Shown in pieces: positions 1 to 9,997 of a DNA stretch of 64,000 nucleotides. The position numbers were made by a program, and so were the translations under genes. Below the pieces are notes generated by a model. That model was given only the letters and a program-made list of their open reading frames with translations. It made no database searches and was not told the origin of the DNA. Every line of letters begins with the position of its first letter. Position 1 is the first letter of the stretch. The DNA lies in NCBI RefSeq assembly GCF_000377205.1, contig NZ_KB897905.1, positions 244,586 to 308,585 on the forward strand. Direction: 5' to 3'. The DNA comes from Thioalkalivibrio sp. ALJ3. GTDB lineage: Bacteria > Pseudomonadota > Gammaproteobacteria > Ectothiorhodospirales > Ectothiorhodospiraceae.

Positions 1-1476
<1,476 letters not shown>

Positions 1477-1486
1477 AAATACGCAC

Positions 1487-1515
1487 AAAAAAGGCCCGAC
1501 CGATACGGCCGGGCC
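1487..1515 (-). terminator. Rho-independent terminator of erpA
   Basis: An inverted repeat at 1493-1515 gives a nine-position stem with one mismatch (GGCCCGACC against GGCCGGGCC) and a GATAC loop. Read on the minus strand it is followed by six T (1487-1492), so it ends the erpA transcript. On the plus strand there is no T tract, so it is probably weak for anmK. Confidence 0.8.
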
Positions 1516-1542
1516 CTGACAGTAGTGTAACGACTCTGTACG

Positions 1543-1923
1543 TCAGACCGAGAAGCTGGACCCGCAACCGCAGGTGGTCGAGGCATTCGGATTGCGAATC
1601 ACGAACTGCGCACCTTCCAGACCTTCGGTGTAGTCAATTTCGGCACCGACGAGATACTGAAAACTCATCGGGTCGATCAGCAGGGTAACCCCGCCGTTCT
1701 CGACCACGGTATCGCCCTCGCCAATGGTTTCGTCAAAGGTAAAACCGTACTGGAAGCCGGAGCAGCCGCCACCGCTAACGAACACCCTCAGCTTGAGGTT
1801 GTCGTTGTTCTCCTCCTCGATCAGCCCCTTCACCTTGCTCGCGGCGGCATCAGAGAAGATCAGCGGGCTCGGGATCTCCATGTCCATATCCGCCTCGGTA
1901 TTGGATGTCATGGCTTCGGACAT
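1543..1923 (-). CDS. erpA: Iron-sulfur cluster A-type carrier ErpA
   Basis: ErpA delivers Fe-S clusters to apoproteins, among them isoprenoid-synthesis enzymes. The 126-residue protein has the HesB/IscA fold with the three cluster-ligand cysteines at 54 ([11 protein letters not shown]), 118 and 120 ([11 protein letters not shown]), and the [10 protein letters not shown] and [11 protein letters not shown] segments that are closer to ErpA than to IscA. About 12 residues at the N-terminus are extra compared with E. coli. The ATG at 1923 follows a perfect AGGAGG (1930-1935) at six-nucleotide spacing. It is the last gene of the argC–DUF6776–bactofilin–erpA series. A Fur-like palindrome lies just upstream. 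Confidence 0.95.
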   Translation of the reverse strand: MSEAMTSNTEADMDMEIPSPLIFSDAAASKVKGLIEEENNDNLKLRVFVSGGGCSGFQYGFTFDETIGEGDTVVENGGVTLLIDPMSFQYLVGAEIDYTEGLEGAQFVIRNPNASTTCGCGSSFSV

Positions 1924-1940
1924 TGGGTGCCTCCTGTAAG

Positions 1941-1953
1941 AATCATTTTCATT
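1941..1953 (-). promoter_or_regulatory. Possible Fur-box-like site before erpA
   Basis: On the minus strand AATGAAAATGATT matches 11 of 13 positions of the classic Fur core AATGATAATCATT and lies immediately upstream of the erpA ribosome-binding site. The position would suit iron control of an Fe-S carrier, but in a short AT-rich leader such a match can arise by chance. Low confidence. Confidence 0.3.
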
Positions 1954-2044
1954 TACGCTACGGAATACTGACCGTCAGCGTCAAGAATACCCCACGAATG
2001 ATGCTGGGCCACGTTCGGCAAAGTGCCGGTTGAATGGGTCTCCC

Positions 2045-2479
2045 TCAGGAAACCGCAGTCTGCGGCTCGGCCTCCTGCACAGGAGGCTCCTCCAGTTCGC
2101 CCTGCAGGGGCTCTTCCATGCGTTCGAGCTGGCCGTCGATACTCGCGCCCTCGGTGATCTGCAGACTCTTGTAATACAGGTGGCCATGCAAACGCGCGGT
2201 CGCACCGAGTTCGACGTACTCGCTCATGTGCATATCACCCCGCACTTCGCCATTCACAACCAGGTGCGGCACCATCACCTGCCCCTCGACAACCCCCTGA
2301 GGCGCCACCATCAGTACGGCTGAAGGATCGCTCGGCGCACGAATACTGCCCACCACGCGGCCCTCGACATAAAGCCCCCCGCTGAACTCCACTTCGCCAC
2401 GCACCACGGCGTTCTCTCCAATCATGGTGTCGACCCGACGTGCCCGCTTGCTACCACGCCCCCGCTTGCGTCCGATCAT
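2045..2479 (-). CDS. Bactofilin-family polymer-forming protein
   Basis: A 144-residue cytoskeletal protein of the bactofilin (DUF583) family, which polymerises as a right-handed beta-helix and often acts in cell shape or wall remodelling. Residues ~20-115 carry the repetitive glycine/valine pattern of the family (GENAVVRGEVEFSGGLYVEG, VEGQVMVPHLVVNGEVRGDM, ELGATARLHGHLYYKSLQI). The N-terminus is strongly basic and the C-terminal 35 residues are proline/glutamate-rich. I start it at ATG 2479, which overlaps the stop of the upstream gene as ATGA and follows GGAGAAGGGG; a longer frame to 2506 exists. Function in this organism is not shown by sequence. Confidence 0.88.
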   Translation of the reverse strand: MIGRKRGRGSKRARRVDTMIGENAVVRGEVEFSGGLYVEGRVVGSIRAPSDPSAVLMVAPQGVVEGQVMVPHLVVNGEVRGDMHMSEYVELGATARLHGHLYYKSLQITEGASIDGQLERMEEPLQGELEEPPVQEAEPQTAVS

Positions 2480-3237
2480 GCCCCTTCTCCCGTCATTCGA
2501 TCCCATTCCCCGCGCTTCATCGTCGGCTCGGGGCCATCCTCTTCGTCGGGCTCCACCCTAACGGTTACACCCTCCGGCGTGAAATCCTCCGGCAACACGA
2601 CCCGCGCACGCACGTTACGCAACAGTCGGAAGCCCTCAATGCTGCGCGATTGCTCCACGCCCAACTCGTCCTGATCGAGAGTCGTGTCCTCGTCGTCCCC
2701 CTCGAAACGCCCGGTTATCTCCAGCGACCAGCTCACATCCAGCGACCGGTTCAGGCCAGCCCGGTATATCTGGAACACCACATCCCACACCCCGGACTGT
2801 CCCGTCGCCTGCAGCGCCAGGTCTCGCAACCCCAGACTCGAGTCATTATTGTTCTCTGCCAGCCGCTCGTAGAACGCCACCTCATCCCGCAACCGTGCCA
2901 GTTCAGCCTCCTGGCGCTCGACATCCTCGCGATAGGCGTCTTTTTCGGCCTCCAGGAGTGACAGCTGCCGCCTCGCGCGTTGCTGCTCGGCCTCCGCCTG
3001 CTGTCGCGCTGCAACCTCGCGCTGCAGCTCGCCCGTCAGGGCATCGATACGCACCTGGGGATCGATCACGCCCTCGTCCGGCCAGTGCATCCACAGCCAG
3101 CCGCCGATTCCGGCCACCAACAAGAAAGGAGCCAGCAACAATACACCCAGGCCCCAGCGCCGCCGACGCTGTCGCACCGGCCGTGGCGGCGGGATCCGGG
3201 GGCGGCGCCGCGGCACCGGTGTCGGGAGCTTGGACAT
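2476..3237 (-). CDS. Membrane-anchored coiled-coil protein (DUF6776-like)
   Basis: 253 residues: a very basic proline/arginine N-terminus (about residues 1-27), one transmembrane helix (~28-50, WGLGVLLLAPFLLVAGIGGW), a coiled coil (~60-125, rich in QREVAARQQAEAEQQ-type heptads) and a beta-rich C-terminal domain. This architecture and the position between argC and a bactofilin gene fit the DUF6776 proteins of gammaproteobacteria, which have no assigned activity. Translational overlap (ATGA) with the bactofilin gene suggests the two products act together, perhaps as a membrane anchor for the filament; that is inference. Confidence 0.75.
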   Translation of the reverse strand: MSKLPTPVPRRRPRIPPPRPVRQRRRRWGLGVLLLAPFLLVAGIGGWLWMHWPDEGVIDPQVRIDALTGELQREVAARQQAEAEQQRARRQLSLLEAEKDAYREDVERQEAELARLRDEVAFYERLAENNNDSSLGLRDLALQATGQSGVWDVVFQIYRAGLNRSLDVSWSLEITGRFEGDDEDTTLDQDELGVEQSRSIEGFRLLRNVRARVVLPEDFTPEGVTVRVEPDEEDGPEPTMKRGEWDRMTGEGA

Positions 3238-3251
3238 TAACCAGTGTTCCC

Positions 3252-4307
3252 CTATGGGAAGACCGCCAAGTCGCGCAACCCCTCGTCCTCCGGGTAGCCG
3301 AACATGAGGTTCATGTTCTGCACGGCCTGCCCGGCCGCCCCCTTGACCAGGTTGTCAATCACCGACAGGACCACCAGACGATCGGAGTGCGGCGGCCGTG
3401 CCACCGCGATCCGGCAGTGATTGGTCCCCCGCACGCTGGCCGTCTCGGGATGCGACCCCGGGGGCAGGACATCGACGAACGGCTCATTGGCGTAACGCTG
3501 CTCGAAACAAACCTGCCAGTCGGTCTCGGCTTGTCGCGACCGCAGATAGAGGGTCGCATGGATACCGCGCGTCATTGGCACCAGATGCGGCTGAAAGATC
3601 AGCCCGACCTCGCCACCGACCACATCGCTCAGGGTCTGGTGAATCTCCGGCCAGTGGCGATGCCCGCCGGCCGCGTAGGCGCGGAAGTTCTCCTGCACCT
3701 CGGCGAACAGGCCACCAATCTGCGCCTTGCGCCCCGCCCCGCTGACCCCGCTCTTGGCATCCGCGATCACGTCGGCCGGGTCGATCAGGCCCTGTTCCAG
3801 CAGCGGCAGGACACCGAGCGTCACGGCCGTCGGGTAACAGCCCGGGACGGCGATCAGCCGCGCAGGACGGATCCGGTCACGGTGAATCTCCGGCAGACCG
3901 TATACCGCCTCGCCCAGATACTCCGGGGCCCCGTGCGCCTGGCCATACCAGCGCTCCCACAACGCCGGATCGCGTATGCGAAAGTCGGCCGACAGGTCAA
4001 TCACCCGCGTCCCGCGCTCCAGCAGCGCGCCGGCCATCGCGTGGGCCACTCCATGCGGCGTGGCAAAGAAAACCGCATCGCACTCACCCAGCACGCCGGC
4101 ATCCGGCTCGCGAAAGACCGCGTCCACGGCCCCGCGCAGACTGGGAAACAAATCGGCGACCGCCGTACCCGCCTCGCCGCGCGAGGTGACCACTGCCAGG
4201 TCTGCCGAAGGGTGTCGGGCCAGCAGGCGCAGCAGTTCCACGCCGGCGTACCCGGTCGCACCGACAACCCCGATGCGGATAGGTTTGCTATTGGTTGTTG
4301 CCATCAT
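3252..4307 (-). CDS. argC: N-acetyl-gamma-glutamyl-phosphate reductase
   Basis: ArgC reduces N-acetylglutamyl-phosphate to the semialdehyde with NADPH in arginine synthesis. The N-terminus after MMATTNSKP reads [20 protein letters not shown], a Rossmann nucleotide-binding motif; the catalytic cysteine is in VPGCYPTAV, and [11 protein letters not shown] and [13 protein letters not shown] are family signatures. With the ATG at 4307 the protein has 351 residues, the normal size; the open frame extends to 4388 but without homologous residues. It is divergent from the TlpA-like gene. argG, the later arginine gene, is 40 kb away, so the pathway is scattered. Confidence 0.95.
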   Translation of the reverse strand: MMATTNSKPIRIGVVGATGYAGVELLRLLARHPSADLAVVTSRGEAGTAVADLFPSLRGAVDAVFREPDAGVLGECDAVFFATPHGVAHAMAGALLERGTRVIDLSADFRIRDPALWERWYGQAHGAPEYLGEAVYGLPEIHRDRIRPARLIAVPGCYPTAVTLGVLPLLEQGLIDPADVIADAKSGVSGAGRKAQIGGLFAEVQENFRAYAAGGHRHWPEIHQTLSDVVGGEVGLIFQPHLVPMTRGIHATLYLRSRQAETDWQVCFEQRYANEPFVDVLPPGSHPETASVRGTNHCRIAVARPPHSDRLVVLSVIDNLVKGAAGQAVQNMNLMFGYPEDEGLRDLAVFP

Positions 4308-4405
4308 GCTGCGGCATGATACCGCCTTACCACAAAGCACGGAACGAAGTCGCACTCGCGCCAGTCGAAACCGGCGATTTACAACCAACGGGAACCCCTG
4401 AACCC

Positions 4406-4921
4406 ATGAGCAGCTTTCGCATCGACCGCAAGACCATCATTGGCGGCATCTTCATCCTGACCCTGATCGGGGTTGCCCTGGCGATCTGGCTGGCCGATGA
4501 CGGCATGCGCCCGGCGCCGGAATTCACCGCCACGACGCTCGATGGCGAAGAGGTAGCACTGTCGGACTACGAGGGGCGCCCGGTGATGATCTCCTTCTGG
4601 GCCACCAACTGCCCGTCCTGCGTGCGCGAAATCCCGAAGCTGATCTACCTGCACGAGACCTATGCCGAGAAGGGCTTCGAACTGCTCGCGGTCGCCGTGT
4701 CCTACGACCCGATCAACCGGGTGGAGGCGATGCGCGAGGACCGCGAGATGCCGTACAGGGTGATCCACGACACCGAAGACGGCATGTCGCAAGCCTTCGG
4801 CGGCGTGCGTCTGACCCCGACCACATTCGTGATCTCGCCGAGCGGGCGCATCGTCTACCAGAAGCTGGGCGACCCGGACTTCGAACAGATCGAACGCCAC
4901 CTGCAACGCTGGCTGTCCTGA
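4406..4921 (+). CDS. Membrane-anchored TlpA/ResA-like thioredoxin
   Basis: 171 residues: a short cytoplasmic N-terminus, one transmembrane helix (~11-30), then a periplasmic AhpC/TSA-thioredoxin domain. The redox motif is C69-P-S-C72 ([13 protein letters not shown]) and the cis-proline loop is [10 protein letters not shown]. Such proteins reduce disulfides in the periplasm, for example during cytochrome c maturation, but the exact substrate cannot be read from the sequence. I used ATG 4406 ([10 protein letters not shown]) rather than the open-frame limit at 4295 because the latter would overlap argC and place extra residues before the anchor. hemJ follows 35 bp downstream. Confidence 0.85.
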   Translation: MSSFRIDRKTIIGGIFILTLIGVALAIWLADDGMRPAPEFTATTLDGEEVALSDYEGRPVMISFWATNCPSCVREIPKLIYLHETYAEKGFELLAVAVSYDPINRVEAMREDREMPYRVIHDTEDGMSQAFGGVRLTPTTFVISPSGRIVYQKLGDPDFEQIERHLQRWLS

Positions 4922-4956
4922 ACGCACCACCCCCGCCCCGCTGGGAGACCTGAAGC

Positions 4957-5475
4957 ATGGAAGCCTATAACTGGCTGGTAAGCCTGCACGTGATCTTCAT
5001 GGTCACCTGGTTCGCCGGGCTGTTCTATCTGCCACGGCTGTTCGTCTATCATGCGATGACCGACGACGCCCTGGGCCACGAGCGCTTCAAGACCATGGAA
5101 CGCAAGCTGTTCTACGGGATCATGACACCCGGCGGGCTGCTGACGATCGCCTTTGGCGGAGTCATGCTGGCCCTGATCCCGGGGTATCTGAACGAGCCCT
5201 GGATGCACTTCAAGCTCACGCTGGTGGCCCTGCTGGTGATCTACCACATCTGGTGCGGCTGGATCGTGCGTGACTTCCGGGATGACCTGAACCGCCGCGA
5301 ACACACCTGGTTTCGCTGGTTCAACGAGTTTCCGGTGCCAATCCTGGTCGGCGTGGTGGTGCTGGTGATCAACCGCTCCATCGCGGATGCCCTGATCGCG
5401 ATCGGGGTCGTGCTGGCGATCTTTGTGCTGGCCGCGCTGATCGGCTGGTGGAGACGCCGGCGCGAGGCCGCCTGA
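4957..5475 (+). CDS. hemJ: Protoporphyrinogen oxidase HemJ (CopD/UPF0093 family)
   Basis: HemJ oxidises protoporphyrinogen IX to protoporphyrin IX in the inner membrane, in bacteria that lack HemG or HemY. The protein starts MEAYNWLVSLHVIFMVTWFA, holding the conserved histidine of helix 1, and continues with RKLFYGIMTPGG and HFKLTLVALLVIYHIW, both diagnostic. At 172 residues it is longer than the usual ~145: an additional hydrophobic helix (~144-163) ends in WWRRRREAA. Other heme genes in the window are hemL (11.5 kb) and hemA (60.2 kb). It converges on ptsP with only 11 bp between. Confidence 0.88.
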   Translation: MEAYNWLVSLHVIFMVTWFAGLFYLPRLFVYHAMTDDALGHERFKTMERKLFYGIMTPGGLLTIAFGGVMLALIPGYLNEPWMHFKLTLVALLVIYHIWCGWIVRDFRDDLNRREHTWFRWFNEFPVPILVGVVVLVINRSIADALIAIGVVLAIFVLAALIGWWRRRREAA

Positions 5476-5486
5476 CGCCGGCCGAA

Positions 5487-7754
5487 TCAGTTCTTGCCCG
5501 CGCGCACCAGGCCGCCGAGCCCGGCCTGTACCAGGGCATTGTTCAGCAGCGAGCGGATCTGTTCCGCGTTCTCCAGCATGCGGCACTGGGCCAGTAGCGC
5601 CTCGGCACGATCCGTGGAGAAGCTTCGGATCACCCATTTCACCCGCGGAATTGCGGAGACGCTGACACTGAGGCTGTCGATCCCCATACCCAGCAGCAGG
5701 ATCACCGCGGCCGGATCGGCCGCCATCTCGCCGCACACACTGACCGGCTTGCCCGCCCGGTGCGCCCCGTCGGTGATGATCTCCAATGCGCGAATGCAGG
5801 CCGGGTGCAGGGTGTCATAAAGGTTGGCCACCCGCGCGTTGTTGCGGTCCACCGCCAGCAGGTACTGAACGAGATCATTGGTCCCCACCGACAGGAAGTC
5901 CACGCGCCGGGCCAGCGTCTCCGACAGATACACCGCTGCCGGGACCTCGACCATCACCCCGACCTTGGGCATCGGGATCATGAACCCCTCGTCCAGCAGC
6001 TCCTCGCGCGCCCGGTTGAGCAGCGTCATCGCCCCCTTGAGCTCGTCCAGAGCCGAGATCATCGGGAACAGGATCTGCAGGTTGTCATGCGCGCAGCTGG
6101 CCTTGAGCATCGCGCGCAGCTGCGTCAGGAAAATCTCCGGGTGATCCAGCGAGATGCGGATGCCACGCCAGCCCAGGAACGGGTTGTCCTCCTTGACCGG
6201 AAAATACGGCAGCGCTTTGTCGCCGCCGATATCCAGCGTGCGCAACGTGACCGGCATCGGGTCAAAAGACGCCAGCACCTGCTCGTAGAGCTGGACCTGC
6301 TCCTCCTCCCCGGGGAAGCGGTCGCGGATCATGAACGGGACCTCGGTGCGATAAAGCCCCACACCCTCGGCCCCGGATTCCAGCGACGGCTTGATATCGG
6401 CCAGCAGCCCGGAATTCGCCAGTACCGGGACCGCCACACCATCGCGGGTGGCCGCCGGATCCTTGGCCAGGGAGCGCAGATCCTCGGCCAGCTCGCGCTC
6501 CTCGCGTACCAGGCGCTCGAACTCCGCGCGCAGTTCCGCGTTCGGGTTCACGAACAGGCGGCCGCGATAACCGTCGACCAGGATCTCGCGGTTTTCCAGA
6601 CGGCCTACCGGCAGCTCCGAGACCCCCATCACCGCCGGGATATTGAGCGCCCGCGCCAGGATCGCGATGTGCGAGGACCCGGTGCCCTTGGCCGAAACCA
6701 TCGCACCCAGGCGCTCGATCGGCACCTCGGCCAGGTGTGACGCGGTCAGGTCGTCACCGACCAGGATGCCCCCGTCCGGGAATTCCTCCTGGCTGCGCTC
6801 GGCCGGCAGCAGATGAGACAACACCCGCCGACCCAGGTCCCGCACATCGGCCGCGCGCTCGCGCAGATATGGATCTTCCATGTCCTCGAACACGCGAACG
6901 CTCTCGCGCACGGTGTCGCGCAGGGCAGCCGGAGCCCATTGACCGTTGCGAATGCGCGCCTCGGTCTTGTGCACCAGAGAGTCCGAGCCCAGCAACATCA
7001 GATAAGCGTCGAACAGGACCTGCTCGTCCGCGCCGAGCGCCTCGCCCATGCGCTGCTTGAGATCCTCGATCTCGGTGCGCGTCTCGGCCACCGCCTGTCC
7101 GAAACGCTCGAGCTCCTCGTCGACCCCTATGCCCTCGCGATCCGGGATGGAGTCGAGATCCGCCAGCCGGTAGGCCACCACGGCCCGGCCGATCGCGACC
7201 CCGGGGGAACCGGCGATCCCGGTCGCCTCGACATTGACGTGCCCGATCAGCGGGGTCTCGGAGGAGATCTCGTCGTTGAATTCCGCGTAGGCGATCGCAC
7301 CGGCCAGCTGCGCAGCCAGGGTAATCAGGAAGGAGACGTGCTCGTCATCGAACTTGCGCGCCTGATGCTGCTGCACGACCAACACCCCCAGCAGGCTGCG
7401 TTGGTGGATAATCGGCACACCGAGAAAGGCCAGGAAGTGTTCCTCGCCGGTCTCGGGGAAATAACGAAAGCGCGGGTGGTCCTGGGCACTGTCCAGGTTG
7501 ACCGGCTCGGCGCGCGAGGCGACCAGCCCCACTAGACCCTCGGAAGGGTCCATCTCCACATGCCCGATGGATTCCTCGCGCAGACCCTCCGACGCCATCA
7601 GCACCAGACGGCCCGACTGCGGTGACTTCAGGTAAATGGAGCAGACATCGATATCCAACGCGGCCTTCACGCGGGTCACGATGATATGCAGCGCCTCGAA
7701 AAAGTCGGCGGCGCCATTGACCTCCTGCACCACGCGGCGCAGGACCTCCAGCAT
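5487..7754 (-). CDS. ptsP: Phosphoenolpyruvate–protein phosphotransferase EI-Ntr with GAF domain
   Basis: PtsP takes phosphate from PEP and passes it to an HPr-type carrier. The first ~150 residues form a GAF sensor domain (LDIDVCSIYLKSP, GVLVVQQHQA), followed by the EI N-terminal region, the phosphohistidine loop GTGSSHIAILARALNIPAVMG (His362 with this start) and the PEP-binding barrel with SVGTNDLVQYLLAVDRNN and SVCGEMAADP. Length 755 matches E. coli PtsP (748). ATG 7754 is chosen by homology; a TTG at 7778 would overlap the rppH stop as TTGA and add eight residues. Partners HPr, HprK, PtsN and an EIIA-Man lie at 26–29 kb. Confidence 0.94.
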   Translation of the reverse strand: MLEVLRRVVQEVNGAADFFEALHIIVTRVKAALDIDVCSIYLKSPQSGRLVLMASEGLREESIGHVEMDPSEGLVGLVASRAEPVNLDSAQDHPRFRYFPETGEEHFLAFLGVPIIHQRSLLGVLVVQQHQARKFDDEHVSFLITLAAQLAGAIAYAEFNDEISSETPLIGHVNVEATGIAGSPGVAIGRAVVAYRLADLDSIPDREGIGVDEELERFGQAVAETRTEIEDLKQRMGEALGADEQVLFDAYLMLLGSDSLVHKTEARIRNGQWAPAALRDTVRESVRVFEDMEDPYLRERAADVRDLGRRVLSHLLPAERSQEEFPDGGILVGDDLTASHLAEVPIERLGAMVSAKGTGSSHIAILARALNIPAVMGVSELPVGRLENREILVDGYRGRLFVNPNAELRAEFERLVREERELAEDLRSLAKDPAATRDGVAVPVLANSGLLADIKPSLESGAEGVGLYRTEVPFMIRDRFPGEEEQVQLYEQVLASFDPMPVTLRTLDIGGDKALPYFPVKEDNPFLGWRGIRISLDHPEIFLTQLRAMLKASCAHDNLQILFPMISALDELKGAMTLLNRAREELLDEGFMIPMPKVGVMVEVPAAVYLSETLARRVDFLSVGTNDLVQYLLAVDRNNARVANLYDTLHPACIRALEIITDGAHRAGKPVSVCGEMAADPAAVILLLGMGIDSLSVSVSAIPRVKWVIRSFSTDRAEALLAQCRMLENAEQIRSLLNNALVQAGLGGLVRAGKN

Positions 7755-7774
7755 CGACGGGGGGTTCGGACTCG

Positions 7775-8341
7775 TCAACGTGGCGACACCGTCGAAGCGT
7801 GCGACGGGACCTGATCGCTGGCGTCACGCCCCGGCGCAGGACGCGAACGCTGGCCTTCCAGCTCCGGGAACATCAGCGGCACCAGCTCGCACAGCGCGCG
7901 GCGATAGACCTGGCGCTTGAAATGCACGACCTCGCGTGCCGGGCGCCAATAGTCGATCCAGCGCCAGTCGTCGAATTCGGGGGTACCCATCGCATCCAGG
8001 ATCACGTCGTTCTCGTTGCCCATCATCCGTAACAGGAACCAGCGCTGTTTCTGGCCGATGCAGACCGGGCGGCGGTGACGCCGCACCATGCGCTCCGGCA
8101 GGCGGTAGCGCAGCCAGTGCTGGGTATTGCCGAGCACCTCGACATGCTCGGGCAACAGGCCCGTTTCCTCCCGCAACTCGCGGTACATCGCCTGCTCCGG
8201 CGTCTCTTCCACGCGGATACCGCCCTGGGGAAACTGCCAGGCGTCCTGGCCCACGCGCTTGCCCCAGAAAAGCTGGCGCTCCCGATTGCACAGGATGATG
8301 CCTACGTTGGCTCTATACCCCTCACAATCAATCACTTGCAT
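7775..8341 (-). CDS. rppH: RNA pyrophosphohydrolase
   Basis: RppH removes pyrophosphate from the 5' end of triphosphorylated mRNA and so starts RNase E-dependent decay. The 188-residue product begins [20 protein letters not shown] and holds the complete Nudix box at ~40-62 ([11 protein letters not shown], then RELREETG). The C-terminal ~25 residues are low-complexity and not conserved. The open frame continues upstream to 8689, but that stretch is the non-coding repeat element described below. rppH precedes ptsP as in Pseudomonas and E. coli relatives. Confidence 0.94.
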   Translation of the reverse strand: MQVIDCEGYRANVGIILCNRERQLFWGKRVGQDAWQFPQGGIRVEETPEQAMYRELREETGLLPEHVEVLGNTQHWLRYRLPERMVRRHRRPVCIGQKQRWFLLRMMGNENDVILDAMGTPEFDDWRWIDYWRPAREVVHFKRQVYRRALCELVPLMFPELEGQRSRPAPGRDASDQVPSHASTVSPR

Positions 8342-8405
8342 CAACCAGACGCTTTCTTCACTGATTGCATTGTTCCACAGCCCGAGGCCCCGCGGCAAAG
8401 ACCTT

Positions 8406-8687
8406 GGGAAACGCTGATGAATGTACACGCTCGCGTTGGTACCCCAGGTTTTCCGAGGCAAGGCGCGCCGCGCAGCGGGTAGTGGTTCTACCCGCAAGTG
8501 GCACAACGCAGGATCGGGGAACCTGGGGTACCAACCCCAAGGGGCTCGGCCGCCCGTTGTTATCGAAAACGGGCGTCGGAACGGCGTTGCGGCTCCCTTG
8601 TGCAGAATGACTGCACGGCAGTCACCGCGCCTTGTTCGCACGCAAAAGCGACTCGAGCGCGAGCGTGTACATCCATCAGCGTTTCCC
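8406..8687. mobile_element. 282-bp MITE-like element with 30-bp terminal inverted repeats
   Basis: The ends 8406-8435 and 8658-8687 are inverted copies of one 30-bp sequence with one mismatch (GGGAAACGCTGATG... and its complement). Just inside the left end a 15-bp arm TTGGTACCCCAGGTT (8436-8450) has an exact inverted partner at 8520-8534. Three further hairpins follow: GCGGGTA/TACCCGC (8475-8495), CGCCCGTT/AACGGGCG (8551-8575) and TGACTGC/GCAGTCA (8608-8624). No open frame of interest lies inside and no target duplication is evident. It fills most of the 447-bp gap between the divergent rppH and HAD genes and so may carry or displace their promoters. Confidence 0.7.
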
Positions 8688-8788
8688 ACGCATCCCCCGT
8701 GGCAGGACAGGCAAAGCTGCGTGCGAAGTCATGCCCCGGTAAACTCCCGCCGTCTTCCCAGCGCGACCCCTAATCCGCGGAGCGATCC

Positions 8789-9475
8789 ATGAACCTGGCC
8801 CTGTTCGACCTCGACAATACCCTGCTCGCCGGCGACAGCGATCACGCCTGGAACCAGTTCCTGGCCGAGGTCGGTGCCGTACACCCGACCTGTCACGCCG
8901 AGACCAATGACCGCTTCTATCAGGAGTATGTCGCGGGGACCCTCGACATCCACGAGTTCTGCCGCTTCGCGTTCAGCCCGCTGGCCGAGCACCCGCGCGC
9001 GCAGCTGGAACAGTGGCGGGAGCAGTTCATCGAGACGCTGATACGCCCGATGATCGCCCCCGGCGCCCAGCGTCTGCTGGCCCGGCACCGGGAAGCCGGC
9101 GACGAGCTGGTAATCATCACCGCGACCAACCAGTTCGTGACCCAGCCGATCGCCGATATCCTCGGCGTGGATCACCTGATCGCCACCCTGGCGGAGGAGC
9201 GCGAGGACGGGGAGTTTACGGGCGAGCTAACGGGCGTACCCTGCTTTCAGGAGGGCAAGATCGAGCGCCTGCGCCAGCACCTCGCGGATCACCCGGACCC
9301 CGACAGCACGATCACGCGGGCCAGCTTCTACAGCGACTCGCGGAACGACATCCCACTACTGGAACAGGTCGGTCGCCCGGTGGCCGTGGATCCCGACCCG
9401 GCCTTGGCCGCACATGCCCGCGAACGGGGCTGGCCGGTGATTTCGCTGCGCGAGCCGGAAGGTTCGATCAGCTAA
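8789..9475 (+). CDS. HAD-IB family phosphatase (SerB-like, possible histidinol-phosphatase)
   Basis: 228 residues beginning MNLALFDLDNTLL, with the HAD nucleophile Asp7 and acid Asp9; motif II is VIITATN, the lysine of motif III is in QEGKIERL, and motif IV is FYSDSRNDIPLL. It belongs to the subfamily IB group annotated as SerB-like phosphatases. The homologue in the same neighbourhood in Pseudomonas (next to rppH–ptsP) has, as I recall, been reported to be a histidinol-phosphate phosphatase; that would suit a genome whose hisG, hisD and hisC lie nearby, but the substrate is inferred. Its last 8 bp overlap the convergent gene. Confidence 0.82.
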   Translation: MNLALFDLDNTLLAGDSDHAWNQFLAEVGAVHPTCHAETNDRFYQEYVAGTLDIHEFCRFAFSPLAEHPRAQLEQWREQFIETLIRPMIAPGAQRLLARHREAGDELVIITATNQFVTQPIADILGVDHLIATLAEEREDGEFTGELTGVPCFQEGKIERLRQHLADHPDPDSTITRASFYSDSRNDIPLLEQVGRPVAVDPDPALAAHARERGWPVISLREPEGSIS

Positions 9476-9914
9476 ACAGCCCGGCCATCTGGTTCAGACG
9501 CTGGCCGGCCTGGGTATCGCCCTTGCCGGCGGCCACGACCGCATCGCGGTAGCCCGTCACGAGCTCCGGCACCACGGCCGTCACCTGCTTGCGGCGCAGA
9601 CGGCCGGCGCCGGTGACCGGCCAGGTCGCGCGGAAGTCGCAGTTATCGAGCGCATCGCAAACCCACAGGCTCCATTCGTGCCGCGTCACGTCGATCTCGT
9701 GCTGGCGGATGACCAGGCGATAGACATGCTCGGCATTCATGTCCGCCATACCCACCCCGGGGCCCACGTGCTCCACCTGCAGCTCGGCGGCGATCCGGTT
9801 GATCTCCTGTTCCAGTGCGGCCAGGGCCTGGTCGACCTCCGCATTCAGCGTACCGCCGGCCTTCGCGGCGGCGACCAGGGGACGGATGGACTCGACTTCG
9901 AACTCGTGGCTCAT
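9468..9914 (-). CDS. Hypothetical protein
   Basis: 148 residues starting MSHEFEVESIRPLVAAAKAG. I do not recognise a family. The first half is helical and could form a short coiled coil (ALAALEQEINRIAAELQVEH); the second half holds WSLWVCDALDNCDF and LRRKQVTAVVPELV. No signal peptide or membrane segment is visible, so it is probably cytosolic. The ATG at 9914 follows GGGAGTG. It overlaps the end of the HAD gene by 8 bp on the opposite strand and is divergent from thiD. GC content and codon use resemble its neighbours. Confidence 0.6.
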   Translation of the reverse strand: MSHEFEVESIRPLVAAAKAGGTLNAEVDQALAALEQEINRIAAELQVEHVGPGVGMADMNAEHVYRLVIRQHEIDVTRHEWSLWVCDALDNCDFRATWPVTGAGRLRRKQVTAVVPELVTGYRDAVVAAGKGDTQAGQRLNQMAGLFS

Positions 9915-9997
9915 GCTGCGTACACTCCCGGGATTCGGAACAAGAACGCCCCGGGGGTGCCGGGGCGCGCGCAACCTTAGCACGGGAGCCCCCATTC

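Noticed and set aside
8358-8792. Open frames inside the 282-bp element and upstream extension of rppH
   Set aside because: They run through terminal inverted repeats and hairpins; RppH homology begins only at [10 protein letters not shown] (8341).
9915-9997. TPP riboswitch before thiD
   Set aside because: The 83-bp leader holds no CUGAGA or ACCUGA-type thi-box sequences.
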